DNA of 64,000 nucleotides from Niveibacterium terrae (GTDB lineage Bacteria; Pseudomonadota; Gammaproteobacteria; Burkholderiales; Rhodocyclaceae), in assembly GCF_048213115.1 (NCBI RefSeq), contig NZ_CP172404.1:1240001-1304000 (forward strand), read 5' to 3'. Position 1 is the first letter of the stretch. Each line of letters opens with the position of its first letter. The notes below the pieces were generated by a model. That model was not told the DNA's origin, did no database searches, and worked only from the letters and a program-made list of their open reading frames with translations. Made by a program: the position numbers and the translations under genes. Below are positions 53,946 through 62,593 of the stretch, piece by piece.

Positions 53946-56900
53946 TCAGGCCGAGAGCAAGCGGAGGATCTCACGAATCCGGGTGACGCGCTCCTTCGTC
54001 GTTTCCGAACCGACGGTGACCGAAAGCCTGTCCTGGCCGGCCAAGCGGTAATTTCGATTCTTCTGGATCAGCTGGATGATCTTGATCGGCTCGATCGGTG
54101 GCTCGGGGACGAAGGTCAGATCGACGCGGCTCTCCGATGCGTCGATCTTGATGATGCCCAGAGGTTTCGCGGCGATCCGGAGCCGGTGCGTGTCGAGCAG
54201 GGTCTGGGTCTGGGCCGGCAACTCGCCGAAGCGGTCGATCAGCTCTTCCTGGATGTCCTGCATCTCGTCGGCTGATTCGCCGTTGGCCATCCTCTTGTAC
54301 AGGGTCAGCCGCTCGCCGATGTCGCTGCAGTAATCGCTGGGCAACAGCGCCGGAGCGTGCAGGTTGATCTCGGACGTGATGTCCAGGGGCTGGGCAAGAT
54401 CCGCTTCCTTGCCCGACTGCAGGCTCTTGACCGCACGCTTGAGCATCTCGGTGTAGAGCGAGAAGCCGATTTGCTGGATCTCGCCGCTCTGATGCTCGCC
54501 GAGCACTTCGCCGGCGCCGCGGATCTCCAGATCCTGCATTGCAAGATAGAAGCCCGAGCCGAGCTCTTCCATCATCGAGATCGCTTCGAGCCGTTTCTGG
54601 GCCTGGGAAGTCGGCTTCGCGTTCGCGTCGGTCAACAGATACGCATAGGCCTGGTGGTGCGAGCGTCCGACCCGGCCGCGCAGCTGGTGGAGCTGGGCGA
54701 GGCCAAAGCGGTCTGCGCGGTTGATGATGATCGTGTTCGCGGTCGGGATGTTGATGCCGGTCTCGATGATCGTCGTACACAGCAGCAGGTTCGCGCGCTG
54801 GTTCGTGAAGTCGCGCATGACCCGTTCGAGCTCGCGCTCGGGCAACTGGCCGTGGCCGACGACGATCCGCGCTTCGGGGATCAGCTCGGCGAGCATCTGG
54901 CGCGCGTTCTCTATCGTCTCGACTTCGTTGTGCAGGAAGTAGACCTGGCCGCCGCGCTTGAACTCGCGCAGCACCGCTTCGCGGATGATTCCCTTCGAGT
55001 GCTTCTGCACGAAAGTCTTGATCGCCAGCCGCTTCTGCGGCGCGGTCGCGATGACCGAGAACTCGCGCAAGCCTTCGAGCGCGAGGCCCAGCGTGCGCGG
55101 AATCGGCGTCGCGGTCAGGGTCAGGATGTCGACTTCCGAGCGCAGCGCTTTGAGCGCTTCCTTCTGGCGCACGCCGAAGCGGTGCTCCTCGTCGATGATG
55201 ACGAGGCCAAGGCGCTTGAATTCGACGTCTTTCTGCAGCAGCCGGTGCGTGCCGATCAGGATGTCGAGTTTGCCTTCGGCGAGCTGGCTCAGTGCCTCGG
55301 TCTGCTCTTTCGCACTGCGGAAACGCGACAGTTCGGCGATCCTGACCGGCCAGTCGGCAAAGCGGTCCGAGAAGGTCTGGAAGTGCTGCTCGGCGAGCAG
55401 CGTCGTCGGTGTCAGCACTGCGACCTGTTTGCCGTCGGCGATCGCGATGAAAGCGGCGCGCAGCGCGACTTCGGTCTTGCCGAAGCCGACATCGCCGCAG
55501 ACCAGGCGATCCATCGGTCGGCCCGAGCGCATGTCGGTTTCGACGGCCTGGATCGCGGCCAACTGGTCAGGGGTCTCCTCGAAACCGAAGCCTTCGGCGA
55601 AAGCGTCCAGATCGCCCTGCTTGAAATCGAAACGGTGGCCTTCGCGGGCAGCGCGCTGCGCGTAGAGCGCGAGCAGTTCGGCTGCGGTGTCGCGAACCTG
55701 CTGGGCGGCGCGGCGTTTGGCTTTTTCCCATTGGCCGCTGCCCAGCTTGTTCAGGTCGACGTGCTCGGGGTCGGCGCCGGCATAGCGGCTGATCACATGG
55801 AGCTGGGAGACCGGAACGTAAAGCTTGTCGCCGCCGTTGTATTCGAGGTTCAGGAATTCGGTCTCGCCCTCGCCCAGATCCAGATAGATCAGGCCCTTGT
55901 AACGGCCGATGCCGTGCGAGACATGGACGACCGGATCGCCGACCTTGAGTTCCGAGAGGTCGCGCAGCCAGCCTTCCATCGTCGCGGCGCGGCGCGTGTC
56001 GCGGCGGGTTCGGCTCCTCGCCTGACTCGCATAGAGCTCGGTCTCGGTGAGCAGGGCCAGATTCTCGGCGCTCAGGATGAAACCGCTCGCGAGCGGCCCT
56101 GCTGTCAGAGCGATGCGCGCGTCGGACGCGAGAAAGGCTGCCAGGTCAGCGCTGGTCGAGACGCTGATGTCGTGTTCGGCGAAGTAGTCGAGCATAGTCT
56201 GCTGGCGACCGGCCGATTCGGCGAGAATCAGGATGCGTCCGGTGAAGCCGGCGACAAAAGTGCGCAGCCGGTACAGCGGGTCGGTCGCGCGTCGCTCGAC
56301 CGCGAGTTCGGGCAGTGGCTCGGTGAGGCCGGTGTCGGTGCCGCCGAATGTGAAGCGGGAACGCTCGCCCGCGGCGACGAAGAACTGTTCGACCGACAGG
56401 AAGAGCTTTTCGGGGGCGAGGAGGGGGCGGGCCGGATCGCCGCCGAGCAGGCGGTGGCGGCTCCTGGTCTCGCGCCAGAAGTCCTCGATCGCGCCATTGA
56501 CGTCACCGACCAGAGCCAGCGCGACATCGCTGGAGATGAAGTCGAAGAGCGTCGCGCACTGTTCGTGGAAGAGCGGCAGGTAGTACTCGATGCCAGCCGG
56601 AGCGATGCCGTTCGAGACGTCCTTGTAGATCGTGCTGCGCGACGGATCGCCTTCGATCTGTTCGCGAAAGCGGGTACGGAAATCGGCGCGACCCTGCTCG
56701 TCGATCGAGAATTCACGCGCCGGCAGCAGACGGATCTGCTGGACCGGATAGACGGTGCGCTGGGTGTCGGGATCGAAGGTGCGCAGCGACTCGACGTCCT
56801 CGTCAAAGAGTTCGATACGGAAGGGCAGAGGCGAGCCCATCGGGAAGAGGTCGATCAGGCCGCCGCGGACCGAGAACTCCCCGGGGCGCACGACCTGGGT

Positions 56901-57377
56901 CACATGCTCGTAGCCCGCGATGACCATCTGCTGGCGCAGTTGTTCGATGTCGAGCTTTTCGCCCTGTTTGATGAAGAAGGTGTGGGCGGCCAGATAGGCG
57001 GGCGGGCACAGCCGGTAGAGCGCGGTCGCCGCCGGCACGATCGCGATGTCAGCCTCGCCGCGCAGGATCGCGTACAGCGTCGCGAGCCGTTCCGAGATCA
57101 GATCCTGGTGGGGTGAGAAGTTGTCGTAGGGCAGGGTCTCCCAGTCCGGCAGCAGGTGCACGCGCAGGCCGGGGGCGAGCCAGGCGATCTCCTCGCGCAG
57201 CCTCTGCGCGTCGAGCGGGCTCGCGCAGACCGCCAGCACCGGTCGGCTGGCCGCAATCTGGGCCAGAGCCGCCGAATCGGCCGAACCGTGCAGCTTGGGA
57301 AGGGCGAGGCGCTGACCGGGAGCCGGGGCGGGAAGAGTGGCCAGGACGGGAAGGATGGGGCGGGAGGGGGAGGACAT
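53946..57377 (-). CDS. mfd: Transcription-repair coupling factor
   Basis: 1143 residues, full length. UvrB-like N-terminal modules (LPDWETLPYDNFSPHQDLISERL), the RNA-polymerase-interacting domain (VGDPVVHVSHGIGRYKGL), the RecG-like helicase with Walker A CGDVGFGKTEVA, DEEH (IIDEEHRFGVRQKE), TATPIPRTL and QLRGRVGRS, then the C-terminal TRCF domain. Mfd displaces stalled RNA polymerase and recruits UvrA. ATG 57377 is the preferred start (MSSPSRPILP). It is preceded by the small metalloprotease gene on the same strand. Confidence 0.97.
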   Translation of the reverse strand: MSSPSRPILPVLATLPAPAPGQRLALPKLHGSADSAALAQIAASRPVLAVCASPLDAQRLREEIAWLAPGLRVHLLPDWETLPYDNFSPHQDLISERLATLYAILRGEADIAIVPAATALYRLCPPAYLAAHTFFIKQGEKLDIEQLRQQMVIAGYEHVTQVVRPGEFSVRGGLIDLFPMGSPLPFRIELFDEDVESLRTFDPDTQRTVYPVQQIRLLPAREFSIDEQGRADFRTRFREQIEGDPSRSTIYKDVSNGIAPAGIEYYLPLFHEQCATLFDFISSDVALALVGDVNGAIEDFWRETRSRHRLLGGDPARPLLAPEKLFLSVEQFFVAAGERSRFTFGGTDTGLTEPLPELAVERRATDPLYRLRTFVAGFTGRILILAESAGRQQTMLDYFAEHDISVSTSADLAAFLASDARIALTAGPLASGFILSAENLALLTETELYASQARSRTRRDTRRAATMEGWLRDLSELKVGDPVVHVSHGIGRYKGLIYLDLGEGETEFLNLEYNGGDKLYVPVSQLHVISRYAGADPEHVDLNKLGSGQWEKAKRRAAQQVRDTAAELLALYAQRAAREGHRFDFKQGDLDAFAEGFGFEETPDQLAAIQAVETDMRSGRPMDRLVCGDVGFGKTEVALRAAFIAIADGKQVAVLTPTTLLAEQHFQTFSDRFADWPVRIAELSRFRSAKEQTEALSQLAEGKLDILIGTHRLLQKDVEFKRLGLVIIDEEHRFGVRQKEALKALRSEVDILTLTATPIPRTLGLALEGLREFSVIATAPQKRLAIKTFVQKHSKGIIREAVLREFKRGGQVYFLHNEVETIENARQMLAELIPEARIVVGHGQLPERELERVMRDFTNQRANLLLCTTIIETGINIPTANTIIINRADRFGLAQLHQLRGRVGRSHHQAYAYLLTDANAKPTSQAQKRLEAISMMEELGSGFYLAMQDLEIRGAGEVLGEHQSGEIQQIGFSLYTEMLKRAVKSLQSGKEADLAQPLDITSEINLHAPALLPSDYCSDIGERLTLYKRMANGESADEMQDIQEELIDRFGELPAQTQTLLDTHRLRIAAKPLGIIKIDASESRVDLTFVPEPPIEPIKIIQLIQKNRNYRLAGQDRLSVTVGSETTKERVTRIREILRLLSA

Positions 57378-57437
57378 GGACGCGTCGCACTGCTCGGAAG
57401 CGCGAATTATACGCAAGCCGGCGAGCGCGCCGCAGGC

Positions 57438-58046
57438 TCAGGCTTCGACCGAGAGTCTGGGCTTGTTCGAACTTGCGAAGTTGTCCGCCGCGCTCTTGTA
57501 GGCCGAGTCGGCGCTCTTCGCCTTGGCTTGCGCAAAACTCTCGGCGGCGATCTCGGCGCGGGCGCGCATCGCCATCTGCGCTGCCTGGGCGGCGACTTGC
57601 AGATCCTGTCCCGATGGATCGGCGGGCGCCAGCGCGGCACCGCGGATCTGCTCGGCTTTGCGCAAAGTCTCTTCGGGGGTGCGCCCAGAGGAAGTGTCGA
57701 TCGAGACTTCGCCGCCGACCGCATAACGCTTGCCGTCCGGCCCCGTCGTGTATTCGTAGCTCGCGCCGCTGTGCGAGAGGCCGCCCGCCGCCGCCATATG
57801 TGCGGCCTCGTGGCTGCGCACCTTGCTGTCAGTGTTCTTCAGCGTGGTGATTTCGCGCAGTTCGTCGGCGCTGAATTCGCCGCTGGCCGCTTTCGCCGCC
57901 GCCGGCTTCTTTTCGGCCGCGCTCGTGTTCGCGCTCTTCGCCGCATCCGGGCTGTCGGTCTTTTCGCTGGACGTAGCGCTGCCTGCCGACGCGTAGCGGG
58001 CGATGCCAGGGATGTTCAGCGAGAAGGGGGATGTGGCGCTGATCAC
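57438..58046 (-). CDS. Putative metalloprotease of the CJM1_0395/SprA-related family
   Basis: 202 residues. A low-complexity Ala/Ser/Lys N-terminal half is followed by a conserved domain with a zincin-type HEAAH motif (VRSHEAAHMAAAG) and YEYTTGPDGKRYAVGGEV. The family is annotated as putative metalloprotease; activity has not been shown to my knowledge. The C-terminal ~90 residues are Ala-rich helices. There is no clear signal peptide. It lies 60 bp upstream of mfd on the same strand. Confidence 0.78.
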   Translation of the reverse strand: MISATSPFSLNIPGIARYASAGSATSSEKTDSPDAAKSANTSAAEKKPAAAKAASGEFSADELREITTLKNTDSKVRSHEAAHMAAAGGLSHSGASYEYTTGPDGKRYAVGGEVSIDTSSGRTPEETLRKAEQIRGAALAPADPSGQDLQVAAQAAQMAMRARAEIAAESFAQAKAKSADSAYKSAADNFASSNKPRLSVEA

Positions 58047-58075
58047 GGAAACCTCCGCTCTCAGTCTAGATCGGC

Positions 58076-58768
58076 TCAGGCCTGCGCAGCAGGAGCCGTG
58101 TTATTGCCTGGCTCGGCATGGCCGCGCCACTTCTCGATGAAGTCGCAGCTGGCCTGGGCGGCCTCGCCCAGTGCTTTGGAATCGAGGAAGAGGCTTCCTC
58201 CGTCGGCAATGTTGAGTTTCTCCTTCGGCCCGTCGAGCAGTCCGAACGCGAGCTCGGACGGAGTCCGGGTCTCGTCGGTGCTGCCTCCCCAGATCGCGAG
58301 CAGCGGGATCCGGGTCTGGCGAAGAGGCAGGGCTCCGGCCAGATCCAGCCTTCCCGACCGCGAGATCAGCGCGAAAGGGTGGGGCTCGAGCTGCATTGCG
58401 AGCTTGATCATCGCGCCGGCGGCGGTGCCGCTCGTCGCGAGGACGAGAGGAAGGGTCTCCAGCCCGGGCTGGTGCCTGGCCCAATCGACGGCGCTGGCTA
58501 GGCGGCTGGTCAGCCGGGGCACGTCGAAGCGGGCATCGGGATCGCGGTGCTCTTCGGGCTCGCCGAGCAGGTCGACGAGAAGCGTCGCATGGCGCAGTTT
58601 GTGCAGCGCCCGGGCGGCGAGGAATTCCCGGTTTGTGCGCGAAGCGATGGCCGTAGTTGAGGCGAAGAGAACCAGGGCCCGGGCATCGGGGACATGGGAG
58701 AGCAGGGCATGGATCCAGGCGGAACCCGATGCGAAGCGAAGCTCGGAGTGGCGGTAGGCGAAACTCAT
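58076..58768 (-). CDS. Alpha/beta-hydrolase-fold protein (dienelactone-hydrolase-like)
   Basis: 230 residues. LVLFASTTAIASRTNREFLAARAL and LVDLLGEPEEH recall the N-terminal half of the dienelactone hydrolase/phosphoribosyltransferase-associated hydrolases. The nucleophile elbow is LATSGTAAGAM rather than a strict GxSxG, with IPLLAIWGGSTDE before the expected Asp. Substrate unknown. The start overlaps the amrS stop by 4 nt, so it belongs to the amrB-amrA-amrS transcription unit. Confidence 0.65.
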   Translation of the reverse strand: MSFAYRHSELRFASGSAWIHALLSHVPDARALVLFASTTAIASRTNREFLAARALHKLRHATLLVDLLGEPEEHRDPDARFDVPRLTSRLASAVDWARHQPGLETLPLVLATSGTAAGAMIKLAMQLEPHPFALISRSGRLDLAGALPLRQTRIPLLAIWGGSTDETRTPSELAFGLLDGPKEKLNIADGGSLFLDSKALGEAAQASCDFIEKWRGHAEPGNNTAPAAQA

Positions 58769-59847
58769 CGGTCAGGCGCGATGCGCAGCGGAATGCGACG
58801 GGAACCAAAGTTACCGCATTCTGGGCCGAAGCGCCCGGCCAGAGACTCGCCGCAGTGAGGACAATTGCCGTGCGCGTCGAGCCGGTAGGCGAGGATGTCG
58901 TAGCCGTCGCGCTCGATCAGCGCGGTCCCGCACCCGGCGCAGAAGGTGGTCGAGCCTTCCTGGTCGCGGACGTTGCCGATATAGACGTGCTTGAGGCCGT
59001 GGGTCTGGGCGATGTCGCGGGCCCGCGTCAGTGTCGAATGAGGGGTGGGCGCGATGTCCTGCATCTTGTAGTCGGGGTGGAAGGCCGTGAAGTGCAGCGG
59101 GACTGAGTCTCCCAACTCATTGGCGATCCAGTCCGTCATCGCGTCGAGTTCGGCCGGCGAGTCGTTCTCGCCGGGAATCAGCAGCGTCGTGATCTCCAGC
59201 CAGACGCGGGTCTCGTGGTGCAGATAGCGCAGCGTGTCGAGCACCGGCGCGAGATGGCCACCGCACAGACGATGGTAGAAATCCTCGCTGAAGGATTTCA
59301 GATCGACGTTGGCGGCATCCATCGCGGCGAAGAAGCGTTCGCGGGCCGGCGACAGGATGTAGCCGGCGGTCACTGCGACCGATGCGATGTCCCGATCGCG
59401 GCAAGCTTCGGCGGTAGCGATCGCGTACTCGGCGAAGATGACGGGGTCGTTATATGTGTAGGCCACGCTCTTCGCGCCGTGGGCGAGCGCGGCGTTGGCG
59501 ATCGCCTCGGGAGTCGCGCGATCGAGCAGGCGGTCCATCTCGCGGGACTTCGAGATGTCCCAGTTCTGGCAGAACTTGCAGGCGAGGTTGCAGCCGGCCG
59601 TGCCGAAGGACAGCACGCTGGTGCCCGGATAGAAGTGGTTCAGCGGTTTTTTCTCGATCGGATCGAGGCAGAAGCCCGAGCTGCGCCCCCAGGTCGTCAG
59701 CACGATCTGCTCGCCATCGCTCTGACGCACGAAGCAGGCTCCGCGCTGTCCGGCGTGAAGCCGACACTCGCGAGGGCAGAGGTCGCACTGGATCCGGCCG
59801 TCTTCGAGCTTGTGCCACCACAGGCCGGGATGTTCGCCCTGGGTCAT
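58765..59847 (-). CDS. amrS: AmmeMemoRadiSam system radical SAM enzyme
   Basis: 360 residues. The radical SAM cluster motif is CNLACKFCQNW; an N-terminal CDLCPRECRL cysteine set and a C-terminal CAGCG...CPHCG set may hold further metal. FGTAGCN, YNDPVIFAEYA and TLLIPGENDS are typical of this family. The chemical role of the AmmeMemoRadiSam system is not established. It overlaps amrA by 4 nt (ATGA) and the hydrolase gene by 4 nt. Confidence 0.92.
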   Translation of the reverse strand: MTQGEHPGLWWHKLEDGRIQCDLCPRECRLHAGQRGACFVRQSDGEQIVLTTWGRSSGFCLDPIEKKPLNHFYPGTSVLSFGTAGCNLACKFCQNWDISKSREMDRLLDRATPEAIANAALAHGAKSVAYTYNDPVIFAEYAIATAEACRDRDIASVAVTAGYILSPARERFFAAMDAANVDLKSFSEDFYHRLCGGHLAPVLDTLRYLHHETRVWLEITTLLIPGENDSPAELDAMTDWIANELGDSVPLHFTAFHPDYKMQDIAPTPHSTLTRARDIAQTHGLKHVYIGNVRDQEGSTTFCAGCGTALIERDGYDILAYRLDAHGNCPHCGESLAGRFGPECGNFGSRRIPLRIAPDR

Positions 59848-60419
59848 GTTTCTTCCTCGTGGAATGCGCTGACGCTGTAGCGGCCGACCTGCATGTCGGC
59901 GGGCCAGTGATCGACGGGCAGGCCCGCCTTGCGCCTGAGCTCAGCGAGGAAGCGCCCGATCTCGGGCAGCTGTTCCCAGACCTGGGGGAGATAGGTCGCG
60001 CGGCGCCCGGACGAGGCGAGCACGACTCCGTCCTCGCCGGGGCGTATCCATTCTCGTGCGTCCTGTTCGGTCGGGCAGGCGCGCCAGAGAACCGGGCTCA
60101 GCACCGAGACTTCGACTTCGGTCTGTCGCCATTCCCGGCGCGATAGCGGCGGGAAGCGCGGATCGCCCAGCGCCGCGGCGCGCGCATTGGCCTCGATATC
60201 CTCGGCAAGAGGTCTGTGAGCTTCCAGGCTGCCGATGCAGCCGCGCAGCTCGCCATGGATTCTCAGCGTCACGAAACAGGCGCCGTCCGCCGCGAACTCG
60301 GGCGTCGGGCTGGCGCCCGAGCGGGGCAGATCCAGGGCCTGGTTGATCGCATCGCGGGCCAGCGCGAGCAACAGCTTGCCTTGTTCAGGGCTGGGCTTCA
60401 TCGAATCCGAAGGCTGCAT
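59844..60419 (-). CDS. amrA: AmmeMemoRadiSam system protein A (AMMECR1 domain)
   Basis: 191 residues from ATG 60419; ATG 60401 is an alternative and neither has a clear ribosome binding site. The AMMECR1 hallmark LRIHELRGCIG-type stretch is present as RIHGELRGCIGSLEAHRPL, followed by DPRFPPLSRREW, EVEVSVLSP and TYLPQVWEQLP. Its molecular role is unknown. It overlaps the end of amrB by ~35 nt and amrS by 4 nt, so the three are tightly coupled. Confidence 0.9.
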   Translation of the reverse strand: MQPSDSMKPSPEQGKLLLALARDAINQALDLPRSGASPTPEFAADGACFVTLRIHGELRGCIGSLEAHRPLAEDIEANARAAALGDPRFPPLSRREWRQTEVEVSVLSPVLWRACPTEQDAREWIRPGEDGVVLASSGRRATYLPQVWEQLPEIGRFLAELRRKAGLPVDHWPADMQVGRYSVSAFHEEET

Positions 60420-61197
60420 AGCCGACCACTCTCGTCTTGTCGCCGGAGGTGTCGCCGGAGTTGCGCATGTCCAGCAGCCGTGGGCGCAGCGTCTTGCGAC
60501 GGGCCTGGGCCAGCAGCGCGTTGATCGGAAGAGCCCCGCAGGCGTCGCCATACTCGATCGGGAGGCGGGCGAGGATTCTGGCCACCGTGCCGGTATCCAT
60601 CGCCTGTGCGGTCTTGTAGCTGTGATAGTGGGACAGGTCGCTGCTGACGACGATCAGCGTTTCATCGTCGCCCCAGACCTTTTCGAGCACCTGCGCGACG
60701 GCTTCGGTCGTCGAGTCGCCGACGACGAGCGGGACCAGCCGGAAGTGCTCGCCGAAGAGCACCTGCAGGAAGGGGAGCTGGACTTCGAGCGAGTGCTCCT
60801 GGGCGTGAGCGGCTTCATCGATGCTGACTTCGGGCAGCTCCGCCAGGGTTTCGAGCGCTTCGCGATCGATTTCGATCTCGCCCAGCGGTGTCGCGAAGAC
60901 CGATGCGCTCGGCAGCGCGATGCCGGCGAGCGGAACCCGGTGGCAGGGGCCGATCACGACGATGCGCGACGGAGGGCTGCTGCGCACGGAGAGGGCGCGG
61001 AAAGCGTGGGCCGCGGTCTGGCCCGAGTAGATGTAGCCGGCATGAGGAGAGATCACGGCCTTGGGGGTGGGAGGGCTTGCTTGCGCCGTCGCGGCGAGAA
61101 AGCCGTCGATTTGGCGTCTGAGCTCGTCGGCCTCTGCGGGGTAGAACAGGCCGGCCACCGCGGGTGGGCGGATCATGTGTCGCGGATGTGCTGACAT
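60385..61197 (-). CDS. amrB: AmmeMemoRadiSam system protein B (MEMO1 family)
   Basis: 270 residues. IRPPAVAGLFYPAE begins the conserved domain; ISPHAGYIYSGQTAAHAF, IGPCHRVPLAGIALP, EHSLEVQLPFLQ and VSSDLSHYHSY carry the His/Cys/Asp residues that in related dioxygenase-like folds bind metal. ATG 61197 is chosen for its GGAGAGG ribosome binding site; the longer frame overlaps ispD on the other strand. It is the first gene of the amrB-amrA-amrS-hydrolase unit, divergent from ispD. Confidence 0.92.
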   Translation of the reverse strand: MSAHPRHMIRPPAVAGLFYPAEADELRRQIDGFLAATAQASPPTPKAVISPHAGYIYSGQTAAHAFRALSVRSSPPSRIVVIGPCHRVPLAGIALPSASVFATPLGEIEIDREALETLAELPEVSIDEAAHAQEHSLEVQLPFLQVLFGEHFRLVPLVVGDSTTEAVAQVLEKVWGDDETLIVVSSDLSHYHSYKTAQAMDTGTVARILARLPIEYGDACGALPINALLAQARRKTLRPRLLDMRNSGDTSGDKTRVVGYAAFGFDEAQP

Positions 61198-61296
61198 GAG
61201 CCTCTCCTTGCTGAATGATCGGGCTGCCTGCCGCCGCGATGCCGCAAGTATAGACAGCGAGTTCAGTTGGCGCGCTCTGGCCGCTAGAATGCGGCG

Positions 61297-62004
61297 ATGA
61301 TCGATCTTCAGACTGGTTTTTTCGCGCTGGTGCCGGCGGCGGGCAGCGGGAGCCGCTTCGGCGCCCCATCGCCCAAACAGTACCTGCCTTTGCTGGGGCG
61401 GCCTCTGATCGCCCATACCCTCGACGCACTGCTCGCCGTGCCCCGTCTGGCCCGGGTCGCGGTCGTGATCGCGCCCGACGACGAACTTTGGGCGAGCTTT
61501 GCCTGGCCGGAGGATCCTCGTCTTCTGGTGCTGCGCTGCGGAGGCGAGAGCCGGGCCGCGAGCGTCGCGGCGGGGCTGGAGTGCCTGGCCGGCGAGGTGG
61601 GCAGCGGGGACTGGGTCCTCGTCCACGATGCGGCGCGTCCCTGCATCGCGCCGCAGAGCGTGATGCAGATGATTGAGACGCTCGCGCACGATCCGGTCGG
61701 AGGCTTGCTGGCTGTTCCGGTCGCTGACACCTTGAAGCGCGCCGATGGTGAAGGTCGGGTCGCTGCGACCGTGGCTCGCGAAGGGCTGTGGCAGGCTCAG
61801 ACTCCGCAGATGTTCCGCTTTGGCCTGCTCAGGCGTGCTCTGGCCGAGGCGCAGGGCGTGACCGATGAAGCCGGAGCGATCGAGGCGATGGGCCTGAAGC
61901 CTTTTCTGGTTCCGGGCGACGCGAGCAATTTCAAAGTGACCTATCCGCAGGATCTGGCGCTCGCCGAGCGCATCCTGCTTGCCAGAGAAAAGGGGACGCA
62001 ATGA
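61297..62004 (+). CDS. ispD: 2-C-methyl-D-erythritol 4-phosphate cytidylyltransferase
   Basis: 235 residues. The CTP-binding VPAAGSGSRFGAPSPKQYL, the VLVHDAARPCI block and TPQMFRFGLL are diagnostic. It makes CDP-methylerythritol in the MEP isoprenoid pathway. A good -10 box (TAGAAT at 61286-61291) lies immediately before the gene, which would leave an almost leaderless message; its -35 is poor. The stop overlaps the ispF start (ATGA). Confidence 0.96.
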   Translation: MIDLQTGFFALVPAAGSGSRFGAPSPKQYLPLLGRPLIAHTLDALLAVPRLARVAVVIAPDDELWASFAWPEDPRLLVLRCGGESRAASVAAGLECLAGEVGSGDWVLVHDAARPCIAPQSVMQMIETLAHDPVGGLLAVPVADTLKRADGEGRVAATVAREGLWQAQTPQMFRFGLLRRALAEAQGVTDEAGAIEAMGLKPFLVPGDASNFKVTYPQDLALAERILLAREKGTQ

Positions 62005-62489
62005 TTCCATTCAGGGTTGGGCAGGGCTTCGATGTCCATGCTCTGGTGCCGGGGCGGCGACTGATTCTCGGCGGCGTCGATATCCCGTTCGAGCGGGGGC
62101 TGCTCGGGCACTCGGACGCCGACGTGCTGCTGCACGCGATCACCGACGCTCTGCTCGGCGCTGCCGGGCTCGGCGACATCGGCCGCCACTTTCCGGATAC
62201 CGATCCGCGCTATGCCGGCGCGGACAGCCGGGTGCTGTTGCGCGCCGCGATGGAAAAAGTCCGCGCCGCGGGCTGGAGCCTCGGCAACCTCGATGCGACC
62301 GTGATCGCCCAGGCGCCGAAGATCCTGCCCCATGCGCCGCGAATGATCGCGAACCTCGCCGAGGATCTGGACGTGCTGCCCGAGCAGATCAACCTGAAGG
62401 GCAAAACGACCGAGAAGCTGGGTTTTGTCGGGCGCGGCGAAGGGATTGCCAGTGAGGCCGTCGCCTTGCTCTATCGGGAAGAGCGGTGA
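62001..62489 (+). CDS. ispF: 2-C-methyl-D-erythritol 2,4-cyclodiphosphate synthase
   Basis: 162 residues. Zinc-binding GQGFDVHAL (Asp and His) and LGHSDADVLLHAITDAL are intact, with GDIGRHFPDTD and NLKGKTTEKLGFVGRGEGI. It cyclises the CDP-methylerythritol phosphate in the MEP pathway. It is co-translated with ispD. The last 63 nt (62427-62489) are repeated in diverged form at 62531-62593. Confidence 0.97.
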   Translation: MIPFRVGQGFDVHALVPGRRLILGGVDIPFERGLLGHSDADVLLHAITDALLGAAGLGDIGRHFPDTDPRYAGADSRVLLRAAMEKVRAAGWSLGNLDATVIAQAPKILPHAPRMIANLAEDLDVLPEQINLKGKTTEKLGFVGRGEGIASEAVALLYREER

Positions 62490-62530
62490 TGGCGCTCCGG
62501 GTTTCTTCGCCACGCCCCCCGACGGGGATA

Positions 62531-62593
62531 GTCGGGCGCGGCGAAGGTATCGCGAGTGGGGCCATCGCGCTTCTCGTTCGCGATGAGCGCTGA
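62531..62593 (+). pseudogene. Diverged second copy of the ispF 3' end
   Basis: The 20 codons plus stop read VGRGEGIASGAIALLVRDER, against VGRGEGIASEAVALLYREER at the true ispF end 104 bp earlier. Four substitutions, three of them conservative, and a matching stop indicate an old duplication or a remnant left by recombination. The thpR start codon (62583) lies inside it in another frame. Confidence 0.8.

Noticed and set aside
54357..57116. 919-residue plus-strand frame opposite mfd
   Set aside because: It is the antisense shadow of mfd in GC-rich DNA; the product is charged low-complexity sequence without any family motif, while mfd on the other strand has every expected motif.
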